Below are positions 36,856 to 45,196 of a DNA stretch of 64,000 nucleotides, in pieces; within the stretch, counting starts at the first letter, position 1, and each line of letters opens with the position of its first letter. The stretch spans positions 620,001 to 684,000 of the forward strand of contig OZ244845.1 of the NCBI GenBank assembly GCA_965220775.1. The letters run 5' to 3'. Under the pieces are notes generated by a model. The model was not told the origin of the DNA. It did no database searches and saw only the letters and a list, made by a program, of their open reading frames with translations. Made by a program: the position numbers and the translations under genes. The DNA comes from G963664835 sp965220775. GTDB lineage: Bacteria; Chloroflexota; UBA6077; FW602-bin22; JBCLEL01.

Positions 36856-37794
36856 TTGATCGGACCGCCGGCCGTGAACTCTGAGACAGGAATCGTACGC
36901 GAGGCAACCAAGCTAAGATCCTTCTTTCTCAGAGAGAGATCCCTACTTCTTGCCAACAGGGTTGTTGGCCGGACGCTCATATACCTCGGTTTAATTATAG
37001 GCCTCGCACTATTCACCGGCCCGCTCTACTGGATGATCGCCAGTGGAATGAAGGCGGAGGGCGACGTCTTCGAATACCCGCCCAACTTCATTCCACAAGA
37101 GATACATCTGGAGAACTATCCCGAGGCCATCAACCAATTCCCGTTGATCAGCGCGCTCAGAAATACCATGTTCGTCATCGTGATGACGGAAATCGGCCGG
37201 CTGCTCACCTCCAGCCTCGCCGCCTATGGCTTTGCCCGGGTTCGATTTCCCCATCGAGACAAGATATTCATCTTGGTGTTGAGCACTCTGATGATCCCCT
37301 ACCATGTGACGTTGATTCCACAGTTCCTTATCTTCAGAGACTTGGGACTGCTGGACTCGCTCCATCCTCTGTACATCCCGAACCTATTCGGCGGCGGCGC
37401 GTTCTTCATCTTCCTGCTGCGTCAGTTCTTCATGACGATCCCGCAGGACTATGACGATGCGGCGCGAATAGATGGATGCGGCACGTTTGGGATATATTGG
37501 AAGATCATCATGCCCCAATCACTGCCGGCGTTAGGAGCGGTAGCGATCTTCACCTTCATGTGGACCTGGGAAGACTTCCTTGGTCCCCTGATCTACCTGA
37601 ATTCGCCCGAGAAACATACCGTCTCCCTTGCCTTCCAGCAATGGGAAAGATCGCCCCGGTTCACCACGGCCCAGCAGGGTTGGAATCACATCATGGCCAT
37701 GGGCACCGTGATAACCTTGCCGCCAATATTGGTGTTCTTCTTCGCCCAACGATACTTCATTCAGGGCGTGGTGATCAGCGGGGTAAAAGGGTGA
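36856..37794 (+). CDS. MalG-like ABC sugar permease B3 (third of three)
   Basis: About 312 residues. The backbone again has FPHRDKIF and MPQSLPALG. The last extracytoplasmic loop reads SPRFTTAQQG, a type not seen in cassette A. TTG at 36856 is an uncertain start; GTG at 36874 is an alternative. It lies 24 bases after B2, and its stop is 52 bases before the long PhyH gene, consistent with one operon. Confidence 0.88.
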   Translation: MIGPPAVNSETGIVREATKLRSFFLRERSLLLANRVVGRTLIYLGLIIGLALFTGPLYWMIASGMKAEGDVFEYPPNFIPQEIHLENYPEAINQFPLISALRNTMFVIVMTEIGRLLTSSLAAYGFARVRFPHRDKIFILVLSTLMIPYHVTLIPQFLIFRDLGLLDSLHPLYIPNLFGGGAFFIFLLRQFFMTIPQDYDDAARIDGCGTFGIYWKIIMPQSLPALGAVAIFTFMWTWEDFLGPLIYLNSPEKHTVSLAFQQWERSPRFTTAQQGWNHIMAMGTVITLPPILVFFFAQRYFIQGVVISGVKG

Positions 37795-37846
37795 GCATCT
37801 CTTAATGACGAATCAAAGTCGAGTCGACGCACAAGGGGGTTGAGTA

Positions 37847-39067
37847 ATGGCTATCCAGGTCGATCCCAATGAAATTCAGGAGCAAGGCTATATCGTCCTG
37901 CGCAATGTCATCCCGCCGGCCCAATTGGACAGTCTCAGGACCAGCTACGAGACATTGGTAGACCGGCAGCGAGAGATTTGGGCTCGCGACCGTGGGCCGG
38001 ATGACCCGCCCGGCGGCGCCTGGGAGACCCATCACCAACCCCGCTTGGTCTTCAACGAGCTGGTTGACGAGTCCACCGCCGACACTCTCGACTTCCTTCT
38101 TGCCGAGCCCTGGAGTGCAAGCCGCCAGCTCCTTCGAGGACGCGACATCGGCCTGCACGCAATGTTCTTGATGTGCAGTCCCGTTAGCGACCGCGGTCCC
38201 GCTAGCTGGCACCGGGACACAAGTGCGACTTTCGATGCGCCGTTGCAGGGGCTGGAGCTCGACATGGAGGCTAACGGGCCGGGCTACGTCCAATGGAACG
38301 TCCCACTCTACGATGACAACGTGCTCTGGGTTGTCCCGGGGAGTCATCGCCGGCCGAACACCGAAGAGGAAAATCGCCAGTTGGCGGAGGACCCGCGACA
38401 GCCTCTACCCGGCGGCATACCGGTGGAGCTGAACGCCGGCGATGCAGTCGTCTATACCAACTTCATCTTGCACTGGGGCAGCGACTATAGCTCCAATCTG
38501 CGCCGAACGATCCATTTCGGATACCAATCGTTCGGTGGACCGCTCTACCGCTACTACCATCTCTGGTGGGATGTTGAGTTTGCCAAGAGCCTGCCGGCCC
38601 ACATCCGGAAGCGTTTCGAACATTGGGACAGGCTGATCATCGAAGAGCACGACAAGATCGAATCCATCTTTCGCGCGATCCTCGACAGGGACGCCGACGC
38701 CTTTTTGACCAGGCTCGCCGCCCTCCATCCCGGCGAGACCGGCCGGATGGTTACCGCGATCCTGCTATGCAAGTTGGCCTCCAGCGTGTTGTACCTCAAG
38801 AGGACGGAGGTCGCCGGCGCGCCCAAGAAAGAGGGCGGCGATTTCACTGATCTGCGCCCTCCCGTCCTCCATCTCTATCAGGATATGAGCCGCCGCTTCT
38901 CATTGGACGATATCGAGCTGCTTTGGAAGCGTTTCTCGGTGCTCGACCAGAGACTGCGATCTGATGGACCACAGTTAATCGCCGGCACCCAGGCCAAGTC
39001 TGCTGAGTACCGTGTCTACGAGATGCCAGAGAACTTTTCGCTCGAGAGCTTTATTGCTAGTTGGTGA
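37847..39067 (+). CDS. PhyH-family dioxygenase, long type (cassette B)
   Basis: 406 residues, paralogue of the protein at 24304. Iron ligands are H122 and D124 (WHRDTSA) and the distal His in TNFILHWGSD; NLRRTIHFG supplies the 2-oxoglutarate arginine. The helical C-terminal part is retained and includes LHLYQDMSRRFSLDDIELLW. ATG at 37847 (GGGGGTTGAGTA upstream). It ends the transporter run of cassette B and is followed by two glycosidase genes. Confidence 0.88.
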   Translation: MAIQVDPNEIQEQGYIVLRNVIPPAQLDSLRTSYETLVDRQREIWARDRGPDDPPGGAWETHHQPRLVFNELVDESTADTLDFLLAEPWSASRQLLRGRDIGLHAMFLMCSPVSDRGPASWHRDTSATFDAPLQGLELDMEANGPGYVQWNVPLYDDNVLWVVPGSHRRPNTEEENRQLAEDPRQPLPGGIPVELNAGDAVVYTNFILHWGSDYSSNLRRTIHFGYQSFGGPLYRYYHLWWDVEFAKSLPAHIRKRFEHWDRLIIEEHDKIESIFRAILDRDADAFLTRLAALHPGETGRMVTAILLCKLASSVLYLKRTEVAGAPKKEGGDFTDLRPPVLHLYQDMSRRFSLDDIELLWKRFSVLDQRLRSDGPQLIAGTQAKSAEYRVYEMPENFSLESFIASW

Positions 39068-39242
39068 GGAGTCGTAAGCCTATTAGTCAGCAGGGAACCG
39101 ATTCCCAGCGTCCAGCCCGCCGGCAAGGCAGATCAAACCGCCACCAGGAGGCTTGGCCGCCAACTGAATCGCACACGGATAGGCAAGTTTGCCGTCCGTA
39201 CAGGCCCGATTAATTTATTGCTCGAAGTGAAGGAGAAGGCAC

Positions 39243-40544
39243 ATGGCTAAGATAGCTCACATAGGTGGTGGCAGCGCCGGCTTTGGCAAGCGCTTTCTGA
39301 CCGACGTCCTCACCCGGCCGGCGTTGCAGGACTCGACCCTGACGCTCATGGACATCAATCCCGACAATCTGGACATCATGGCTACCGTGGGCAAGCGTCT
39401 GGCTGCACAGTTGAAGTCAACCGTCAACATCGAGGCGACGACCGACCGACGGCGCGCATTGGATGGCGCCGATTACGTCATTGATACGATCGTCTCCGAC
39501 GGATTCGCCCCCCGCATAATTGAGGTGGGCATCCCTCAAGAGTTCGGCGTTTACCACTCGGTCGGTTGTACCTCCGGTCCGTCCGGCGTCTTCCGGGGAC
39601 TCCGCTACATCGCCGTGCTCCTCGACATGGCCAAAGAAGTCGAGGAGCTATGTCCGAATGCCCTGGTGCTGGACTACCAGAATCCTACCTCGATTGTCCC
39701 TTGGGCCATGAGCATGGCCACCAACATGCGCTTTATCGGCCTCTGTCACAGCGTCCAGCATACCGCGATGACCCTCGCCGAGTACATTGGTGCACCCTAC
39801 GAGGAGACCGGCCATTGGGTCGCCGGCATCAACCATCAGGCCTGGTTCCTTCGTTTCGAATGGAACGGCGAGGACGCGTTGCCGCTACTCCACGAAAAAA
39901 TGCAGGAACCCGAGATTTACAATCAGGATGTGGTGCGATTCGAGATGATGAAGTACTTCGGATACTTCCTGACCGAGTCGAGCCTTCATAACTCTGAGTA
40001 CGTGCCCTGGTTCCGCAAGAATCTCGAACTGGTCGAAAGATGGGCGCCCGGAGCAATGGGCCCAGATTTCATGAACGAGCATCTGGAACGCGCGAAGGTA
40101 AAGCGCGAGCAGTTGCGCGAGGAGGCCTACGGCAATGCGCCGGTAGAGGCCGATCCCGGCGTCGAGTATTGCATCGACATCATCAATTCGATCGAGAGCA
40201 ATATCCCTGCCCGTATCAACGCCAACGTTCCCAACACCGGCCTGATCACGAATCTACCCGAAGGCTCATGCGTCGAAGTTCCCTGCTTGGTCGATAATAT
40301 GGGTGTGCATCCCTGCTACGTTGGCGACCTTCCAGAGCAGTGCGCCGCAATCAACCGCATGCGCCAGAACCAGGACGGGTTGGCCGCAAAGGGTGCCATC
40401 GAGGGCGACCGGCGGGCGATCGAGCAGGCCATCTCCCTCGATCCTATGACCTCTTCCGTACTGACTCTGGACCAGATTCATAGCATGGTCGAGAAGATGT
40501 TCGAAGCTGAAGCTCGATACCTGCCCCAGTTTAGTAGTGTGTGA
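39243..40544 (+). CDS. Family 4 glycoside hydrolase (alpha-galactosidase/alpha-galacturonidase-like)
   Basis: 433 residues. The NAD-binding start is IAHIGGGSAGFGKRFLTDVL. The Mn-binding Cys-His pair is in IGLCHSVQHTA (about residue 165), with a further His in AGINHQAWFLRFEW; SSLHNSEYVPWFRK also fits the MelA/LplD branch. These enzymes cleave alpha-linked glycosides through NAD-dependent oxidation at C3. ATG at 39243 with GAAGGAGAAGG upstream. Position after the transporter suggests it acts on the imported glycoside inside the cell. No signal peptide is present. Confidence 0.92.
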   Translation: MAKIAHIGGGSAGFGKRFLTDVLTRPALQDSTLTLMDINPDNLDIMATVGKRLAAQLKSTVNIEATTDRRRALDGADYVIDTIVSDGFAPRIIEVGIPQEFGVYHSVGCTSGPSGVFRGLRYIAVLLDMAKEVEELCPNALVLDYQNPTSIVPWAMSMATNMRFIGLCHSVQHTAMTLAEYIGAPYEETGHWVAGINHQAWFLRFEWNGEDALPLLHEKMQEPEIYNQDVVRFEMMKYFGYFLTESSLHNSEYVPWFRKNLELVERWAPGAMGPDFMNEHLERAKVKREQLREEAYGNAPVEADPGVEYCIDIINSIESNIPARINANVPNTGLITNLPEGSCVEVPCLVDNMGVHPCYVGDLPEQCAAINRMRQNQDGLAAKGAIEGDRRAIEQAISLDPMTSSVLTLDQIHSMVEKMFEAEARYLPQFSSV

Positions 40545-40634
40545 TCTCGAAGGCTGAAGAGGCGCTGTAATGTGGTGAACAAACCCTGGTTGCTTTAGGC
40601 TCGAATGCTAGTGATTTAGTAGAGAGGTGTTCGC

Positions 40635-42008
40635 ATGGCACAGTTGATACAGGAACAAGCCGAAAGTCGCAGCGGGAGGACCGGTGGCGGGCCGAAAATC
40701 GCCGTGATTGGCGCCGGCAGTAGCGGGTTTGGCAAACGATTTGTCCACGATGTCATCACCCGGCCGGCCCTTGCCGATGGCACCCTCACTCTCATGGACA
40801 TCAATGCCGTAAATCTCGACATTATGTCGAATATCGCCCGCAAGATGGTCACGGAACTGGGTGCGCCCACCAAGATAGAATCTACTACCGACCGCCGGGA
40901 GGCCCTGGACGGCGCCGACTACGTCATTTCCACCGTCCAACTCTACGGCATCGACGTTTGGCACCAGCCCATGCGTATCGCGCGGACCTACGGCGTCGAC
41001 CAGGTGGTGGGTTGCACCACCGGGCCGGGCGGCACCTTCGCGACCCTGCGCTACGCCCCATTCATGTTGGGGCTCTGTCACGATATGGAAGAGTTGTGCC
41101 CGGATGCGCTGCTTCTGCACTATGCCAACCCTACGGCTGTCGTCTCGTGGGTGCTTTACAACGCCGTTCCCAACATAAAGAGTATCGGCCTTTGCCACAG
41201 CGTCCTCGGCACAGCCCGGGAGTTGGCCGGCTACATTGGCGCTCCCTTCGAGGAGACCGGCCACTGGGTCGCCGGCCTCAACCACCAGGCCTGGTACCTA
41301 CGCTACGAGTGGAACAAGCGGGACGCCTATCCGCTGATCTGGGAGAAGCTCGACGATCCCGAGATCTATGGAGCCGATCCGGTCCGCTTCGAGATTCTGA
41401 AGTACTTCGACTACTTCACCACCGAGTCGAGCGTCCACCATACTGACTACTACCCGTACTTCCGGCGAACGCCCGAGATGATGGCGCGTTATGCCCCCAC
41501 CCGCGGCGCCATGGCCGGCATGGGCAAGGATTACACAAACGACGAGAACTGGAAGAAACTCCTAGTAACGCGCCGCGAGACTCTTAGGCGAGAGGCCTAC
41601 GGTCCAGATCCGGTACCTGTAAAGGCGATCAGCGACGAGTATTGCGTCGGAATCATCAACGCGATCGAGACCAACGTTCCCTACCGGTTCAACGGCAATG
41701 TGATGAACACTGGCCTGATCACCAATCTGCCCAACTGCTGCGTCGAGGTCCCCTGCTTGGTCGACAATATGGGTATCCATCCCTGCTACGTAGGAGACCT
41801 GCCGGAACAGTGCGCCTCGTTGAATCGCAGCCGCAGCGCCGGCGACGCCCTTATGGTCAAGGGTGCGCTGGAAGGAGACCGCAAGGCCGTCGAACAGGCT
41901 ATCGCGTTAGATCCGCTGACCGCGTCGGTCCTGACCCTCGATCAGATCCGCAAGATGGTCGAAGAGATCTTCAAGGTCCAAGAGCCGTACATCGCCGGCT
42001 TCAACTGA
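40635..42008 (+). CDS. Family 4 glycoside hydrolase, second copy
   Basis: 457 residues with the same architecture as its neighbour: IAVIGAGSSGFGKRF, SIGLCHSVLGTA, AGLNHQAWYLRYEW and SSVHHTDYYPYFRR. It has about 15 extra residues at the N-terminus and an insert near ARYAPTRGAMAGMG. Sequence differences in these loops suggest a different linkage or acid group. ATG at 40635 with GAGAGG upstream. Only 90 bases separate the two genes, so a tandem duplication and co-expression are likely. Confidence 0.92.
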   Translation: MAQLIQEQAESRSGRTGGGPKIAVIGAGSSGFGKRFVHDVITRPALADGTLTLMDINAVNLDIMSNIARKMVTELGAPTKIESTTDRREALDGADYVISTVQLYGIDVWHQPMRIARTYGVDQVVGCTTGPGGTFATLRYAPFMLGLCHDMEELCPDALLLHYANPTAVVSWVLYNAVPNIKSIGLCHSVLGTARELAGYIGAPFEETGHWVAGLNHQAWYLRYEWNKRDAYPLIWEKLDDPEIYGADPVRFEILKYFDYFTTESSVHHTDYYPYFRRTPEMMARYAPTRGAMAGMGKDYTNDENWKKLLVTRRETLRREAYGPDPVPVKAISDEYCVGIINAIETNVPYRFNGNVMNTGLITNLPNCCVEVPCLVDNMGIHPCYVGDLPEQCASLNRSRSAGDALMVKGALEGDRKAVEQAIALDPLTASVLTLDQIRKMVEEIFKVQEPYIAGFN

Positions 42009-42102
42009 CGGGCTGCCACCTCGTGGGCCATAGTCAAGGCGTAGCTTGGACTGACAGGTCGACGGTCGTCCCTGCATAGGCTCTGCGTAAATGGGATCAT
42101 TG

Positions 42103-42146
42103 GCGTTAGCGCGATGATCGAGAATCCCGAGCCCCCGCGCTAACGC
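42103..42146. terminator. 11-bp inverted repeat between convergent genes
   Basis: GCGTTAGCGCG at 42103-42113 is perfectly repeated inverted at 42136-42146, with a 22-base loop. It lies between the convergent glycosidase and flavoprotein genes, where a bidirectional terminator is expected. There is no T-run, so a factor-dependent terminator or a protein site is equally possible. Confidence 0.45.
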
Positions 42147-42167
42147 ACTCCAGGCCAATCCGGCACG

Positions 42168-44060
42168 CTACCGAGAAGTCGCCATCCGGCCGTGGCAACG
42201 CTTGTACTTCCTTCCACTTCCGCAAGGGCAAGGGTCGTTGCGACTGATATTCTGTGTCGCCGCCGGCTGTGTTGCGGCTGCCCTTTGCGGCCGGCGTTGG
42301 CGACGCCCCGTGGCCCTACGCCGCTGACCTGGCAACGTTATATTCTTGTCATACAGTTCCTGAAACAACTCCGCCATCATCTTTTGCCGTTCGCCGAGCG
42401 TCCCGTGTTGCATGTATCCGGGCAAATAAGCCAGTTCGTCGACAATGTCTCGCACCGAGCGCTTGCCATCGATCCTTTCTAGAAGAGGCCAATATGCCGG
42501 AAATAAGCCGTGTCGTTTCCACGGTATTCCATCGACCTCTTGAACGATCTTGATGACTGGAACCAACTCATTGTCGCGCGGCTGCATATCGCGGCTATAG
42601 ACGACGCCCGGCGCGAAACGAGGGTAAGTTTCTCCAATACTCTCTCCTGCAACCTCTTTAGAACCCGGCTCGGCAGGTTCGTGATCGAGGCTCTTGGCTA
42701 CTGATTTCCGGGCCTTCTCCGGCAGGCTGGCGTCGAGGTTTTCATAGATAGTATTGAGTTGGTGCGGTGGAAAGCCGCCAACAGACAGCAGATTCGGAAG
42801 ATTCCGGTCGGCGAGTCCGGTGGTGAAGCCGCCGGATAGGTAGACGAATGCCTGGCGGAGGGACAGGTTCTTTTCCGGAGGCACCAACCGTTTCGCCGCC
42901 GAAAACCACTCCTTCTGGCTTCGGTTACCGTGGTACCAGTGTGTGGCCATATGCAGATAGTCCGATGCGTCAGTTTGGTACTCGTTCTCGTACCACGGCA
43001 TTGCTTGGTCGGCCCACTTACGAGTACTCAGTCGCGTATTAATTGCCAATGCGGCCTTGAGTGCACCTTCCATGGCTAGGTCTATGCCGCTGGCCAGGAT
43101 CGGGTCGATGAAGGCGGCGGCATCGCCAACTAGAAGGTACCCTGGCCCTTGGACCCTACTGCACACATATGACCAGTCGCTCTGAGTGTCTACCGAGTCG
43201 GTCTCCATGCGAGCATCTTTCAGAAGGTATTTGATCTCAGGAGTCGCGTCTATGAGATCCAGATAGAATTTGGTGCGGCCCACCCTGTTGATCTCGCTGG
43301 AGTGCGCCGCATCGGTCACCAACCCAACACCGTATCGATCGCCGCCCTGAGGCAAGTACCAGAACCAGCCCACCTCATTGGTCGCAACGTAGACGTTTCC
43401 CCGATCCTCGGGATTGAGGTCCGGCACCAGGTCAAGGATAGACTTACCGCCCTCGAAGTAGGTGAACAGCGCGATGTTACGTAGTGCCGGATTGAGTTTC
43501 CGCAACCCCAAATCCCGACCCAGGAACGAGTTCTGCCCTGAAGCATCCACGCATATTCGACAGGCCGCCGTCCGCGGGCTTTGATTCTGGTCTAGGTAAT
43601 CGACGAGCATCACGTCCGTATCGCTTCGCCTGACACCAGTTGCCCGGCATCCTTGCAGTACCGTGACGCCACTTTCCTGGCTATGATCTAACAGAATCTT
43701 GTCAAACTTAGCCCTGTTGACTTGGAAGGTATGTATTGGCTTTTCCGTGACCTCGGAGAAGTGAATCGTCCATGGGTCTCGCGATTTGCCCCAAACATAA
43801 GTAGCGCCGTACTTGTGCACGAAGCCGGCGTCGTCAACCTTTTCATACACACCCATTCGCTTCATTACTGCGACTGTGCCCGGCAAAAGGGACTCGCCTA
43901 TATGCTCACGCGGAAAGTGGTCCTTCTCCAGAAGCAAAACCCGGCGTCCCCACTGCGCCAGCAATGTCGCGATAGTTGAACCCGCCGGGCCCCCTCCAAT
44001 CACGACTATCTCGTAATCGACTGACTTGCCAGAACGTGGTTCAAATAGCAGCGTGTTCAC
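42168..44060 (-). CDS. FAD-dependent halogenase-like enzyme fused to PqqD-like and SEC-C segments
   Basis: 630 residues. The FAD site is IVVIGGGPAGSTIATLLAQW (19-38), followed by HIGESLLPG (53-61). A lysine in HKYGATYVWG (K83) is a candidate catalytic Lys, WFWYLP is at 232-237, and VGDAAAFIDPILASGIDLAM is at 311-330. These fit flavin-dependent halogenases of the phenol/pyrrole branch. About residues 520-600 resemble a PqqD-type winged helix (LLERIDGKRSVRDIVDEL), a peptide- or carrier-binding fold. A SEC-C zinc motif (NDPCPCGSGRKYKRCHG) ends the protein. A plain geranylgeranyl-reductase-type oxidoreductase remains possible. Confidence 0.8.
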   Translation of the reverse strand: MNTLLFEPRSGKSVDYEIVVIGGGPAGSTIATLLAQWGRRVLLLEKDHFPREHIGESLLPGTVAVMKRMGVYEKVDDAGFVHKYGATYVWGKSRDPWTIHFSEVTEKPIHTFQVNRAKFDKILLDHSQESGVTVLQGCRATGVRRSDTDVMLVDYLDQNQSPRTAACRICVDASGQNSFLGRDLGLRKLNPALRNIALFTYFEGGKSILDLVPDLNPEDRGNVYVATNEVGWFWYLPQGGDRYGVGLVTDAAHSSEINRVGRTKFYLDLIDATPEIKYLLKDARMETDSVDTQSDWSYVCSRVQGPGYLLVGDAAAFIDPILASGIDLAMEGALKAALAINTRLSTRKWADQAMPWYENEYQTDASDYLHMATHWYHGNRSQKEWFSAAKRLVPPEKNLSLRQAFVYLSGGFTTGLADRNLPNLLSVGGFPPHQLNTIYENLDASLPEKARKSVAKSLDHEPAEPGSKEVAGESIGETYPRFAPGVVYSRDMQPRDNELVPVIKIVQEVDGIPWKRHGLFPAYWPLLERIDGKRSVRDIVDELAYLPGYMQHGTLGERQKMMAELFQELYDKNITLPGQRRRATGRRQRRPQRAAATQPAATQNISRNDPCPCGSGRKYKRCHGRMATSR

Positions 44061-44073
44061 GATTTGTCCCAGA

Positions 44074-44325
44074 TTAAGGAAAAACGAGACGTGCCTTTTT
44101 GGCAGCCTCGATGTCGGCTATCGCTTCTTCGAATAGGGTGCCGGCCGCGAGCCAACCACTGGCCTCACAGGCTTTCAGGACTCGCCGGCGCGGGTCTCGG
44201 ATCTTGCGTGGATACCCCAACTTGCGGAGGAACAGAGAGCCATCCTCGTCGATTCGCCGGCGTGGCTCGCCGGTATCGCCGAGGGCGTCGTTCAATACTT
44301 TGAGTTCTGTTACTCGTGCGGCCAT
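44074..44325 (-). CDS. Small hypothetical protein, 83 residues
   Basis: I do not recognise a family. The ATG at 44325 has AGGAGAGG six bases upstream, which makes it a convincing gene; the frame continues nine codons further upstream without support. The product is basic and probably alpha-helical (ELKVLNDALGD; RRRVLKACEASGWLAAGTLF). Its stop is 14 bases before the halogenase-like gene on the same strand, so the two are likely co-translated and functionally linked. Confidence 0.65.
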   Translation of the reverse strand: MAARVTELKVLNDALGDTGEPRRRIDEDGSLFLRKLGYPRKIRDPRRRVLKACEASGWLAAGTLFEEAIADIEAAKKARLVFP

Positions 44326-44747
44326 GCGCCTCTCCTCTTGAGTACGCACCACGACGAACCGTGTCAGGGCGAAGCCCCTACCCGCACGTTAGTCTATCAC
44401 CCTAAAACCTCTCGCCGTTGAATTCCTCCTCTTGCGGTAACCGTTAAGACTTGGGGAGCCCAGTCCTGCGAGCTACCGTTAGCTGGGAAGATGTATTCCG
44501 GCACGAACACGCGATGCCAACGACAACCTGCCTAACATTGACTTCCGATAGTCGACAAAAAACATGTGGCGCTGGAGCTAGTCCCCAACCAGGCGCACGG
44601 ACGCGGTCATCCCGCCATCCCTCGTCGCCCCCGCCGCCCACTTCGTCATTCGTAAGGAAATGTGCCCTCCAATCAACCTCGATGCCGGCTCTCCACCGGC
44701 GAAACGTGCCGAATTGTAGACCAATGGCCGATGGCAGAATGGGAAAA

Positions 44748-45118
44748 TGTAGCGCGGTCGAAGACTTCGCGAGGCGAGGGGCTTGTCCCCCGCTGGGGTC
44801 GGGGTAGGGCGTGGCAGAATCCGCCGTGCCAAACCACAACTCCCGCTTTTTATACCTTGGCGTGCCGGCAGCGGCCGGCATCAGCGATTGCTATGAAAGC
44901 ATGTCCCGGACTACGATCCGGGATAGACTCCCGCCACTCAATTCGTCATTCCAGCGAAAGCTGGAATCCAGACGGGGTGGGGTGGGGTAAGACCACCAGA
45001 CGATGGACAAAACCGACCCCTCACCCCGTTTTCATCTTCCTAATGCGGCCTCCGCAAGGCCATGGTGATTCCCGCGAAGAGCCTGCCCCGAACCCCGATA
45101 CGGGGCAGGAATCCAGGG
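44748..45118 (+). repeat. Dispersed intergenic repeat, copy 1
   Basis: Part of the 871-base gap 44326-45196, which has no convincing gene. The element has conserved blocks: GGGGCTTGTCCCC, GGGCGTGGCAGAATC, ATACCTTGG-GTGCCGGC, GCGATTG-TA-GAAAGCATG, and ATTCCAGCGAAAGCTGGAAT. It ends near AATGCGGCCT-C-CAAGGCCATGGTG. Several blocks are self-complementary hairpins. Further copies lie at 49442, 49885 and 55437. A degenerate block is also at 44567-44595. Confidence 0.75.
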
Positions 45119-45196
45119 GAGGCATGGGTGGCGCCAATGACACGCGAACTCTCCCACCAACCAGCGCACCTAATCCTGATACCTTGGATACCGACG

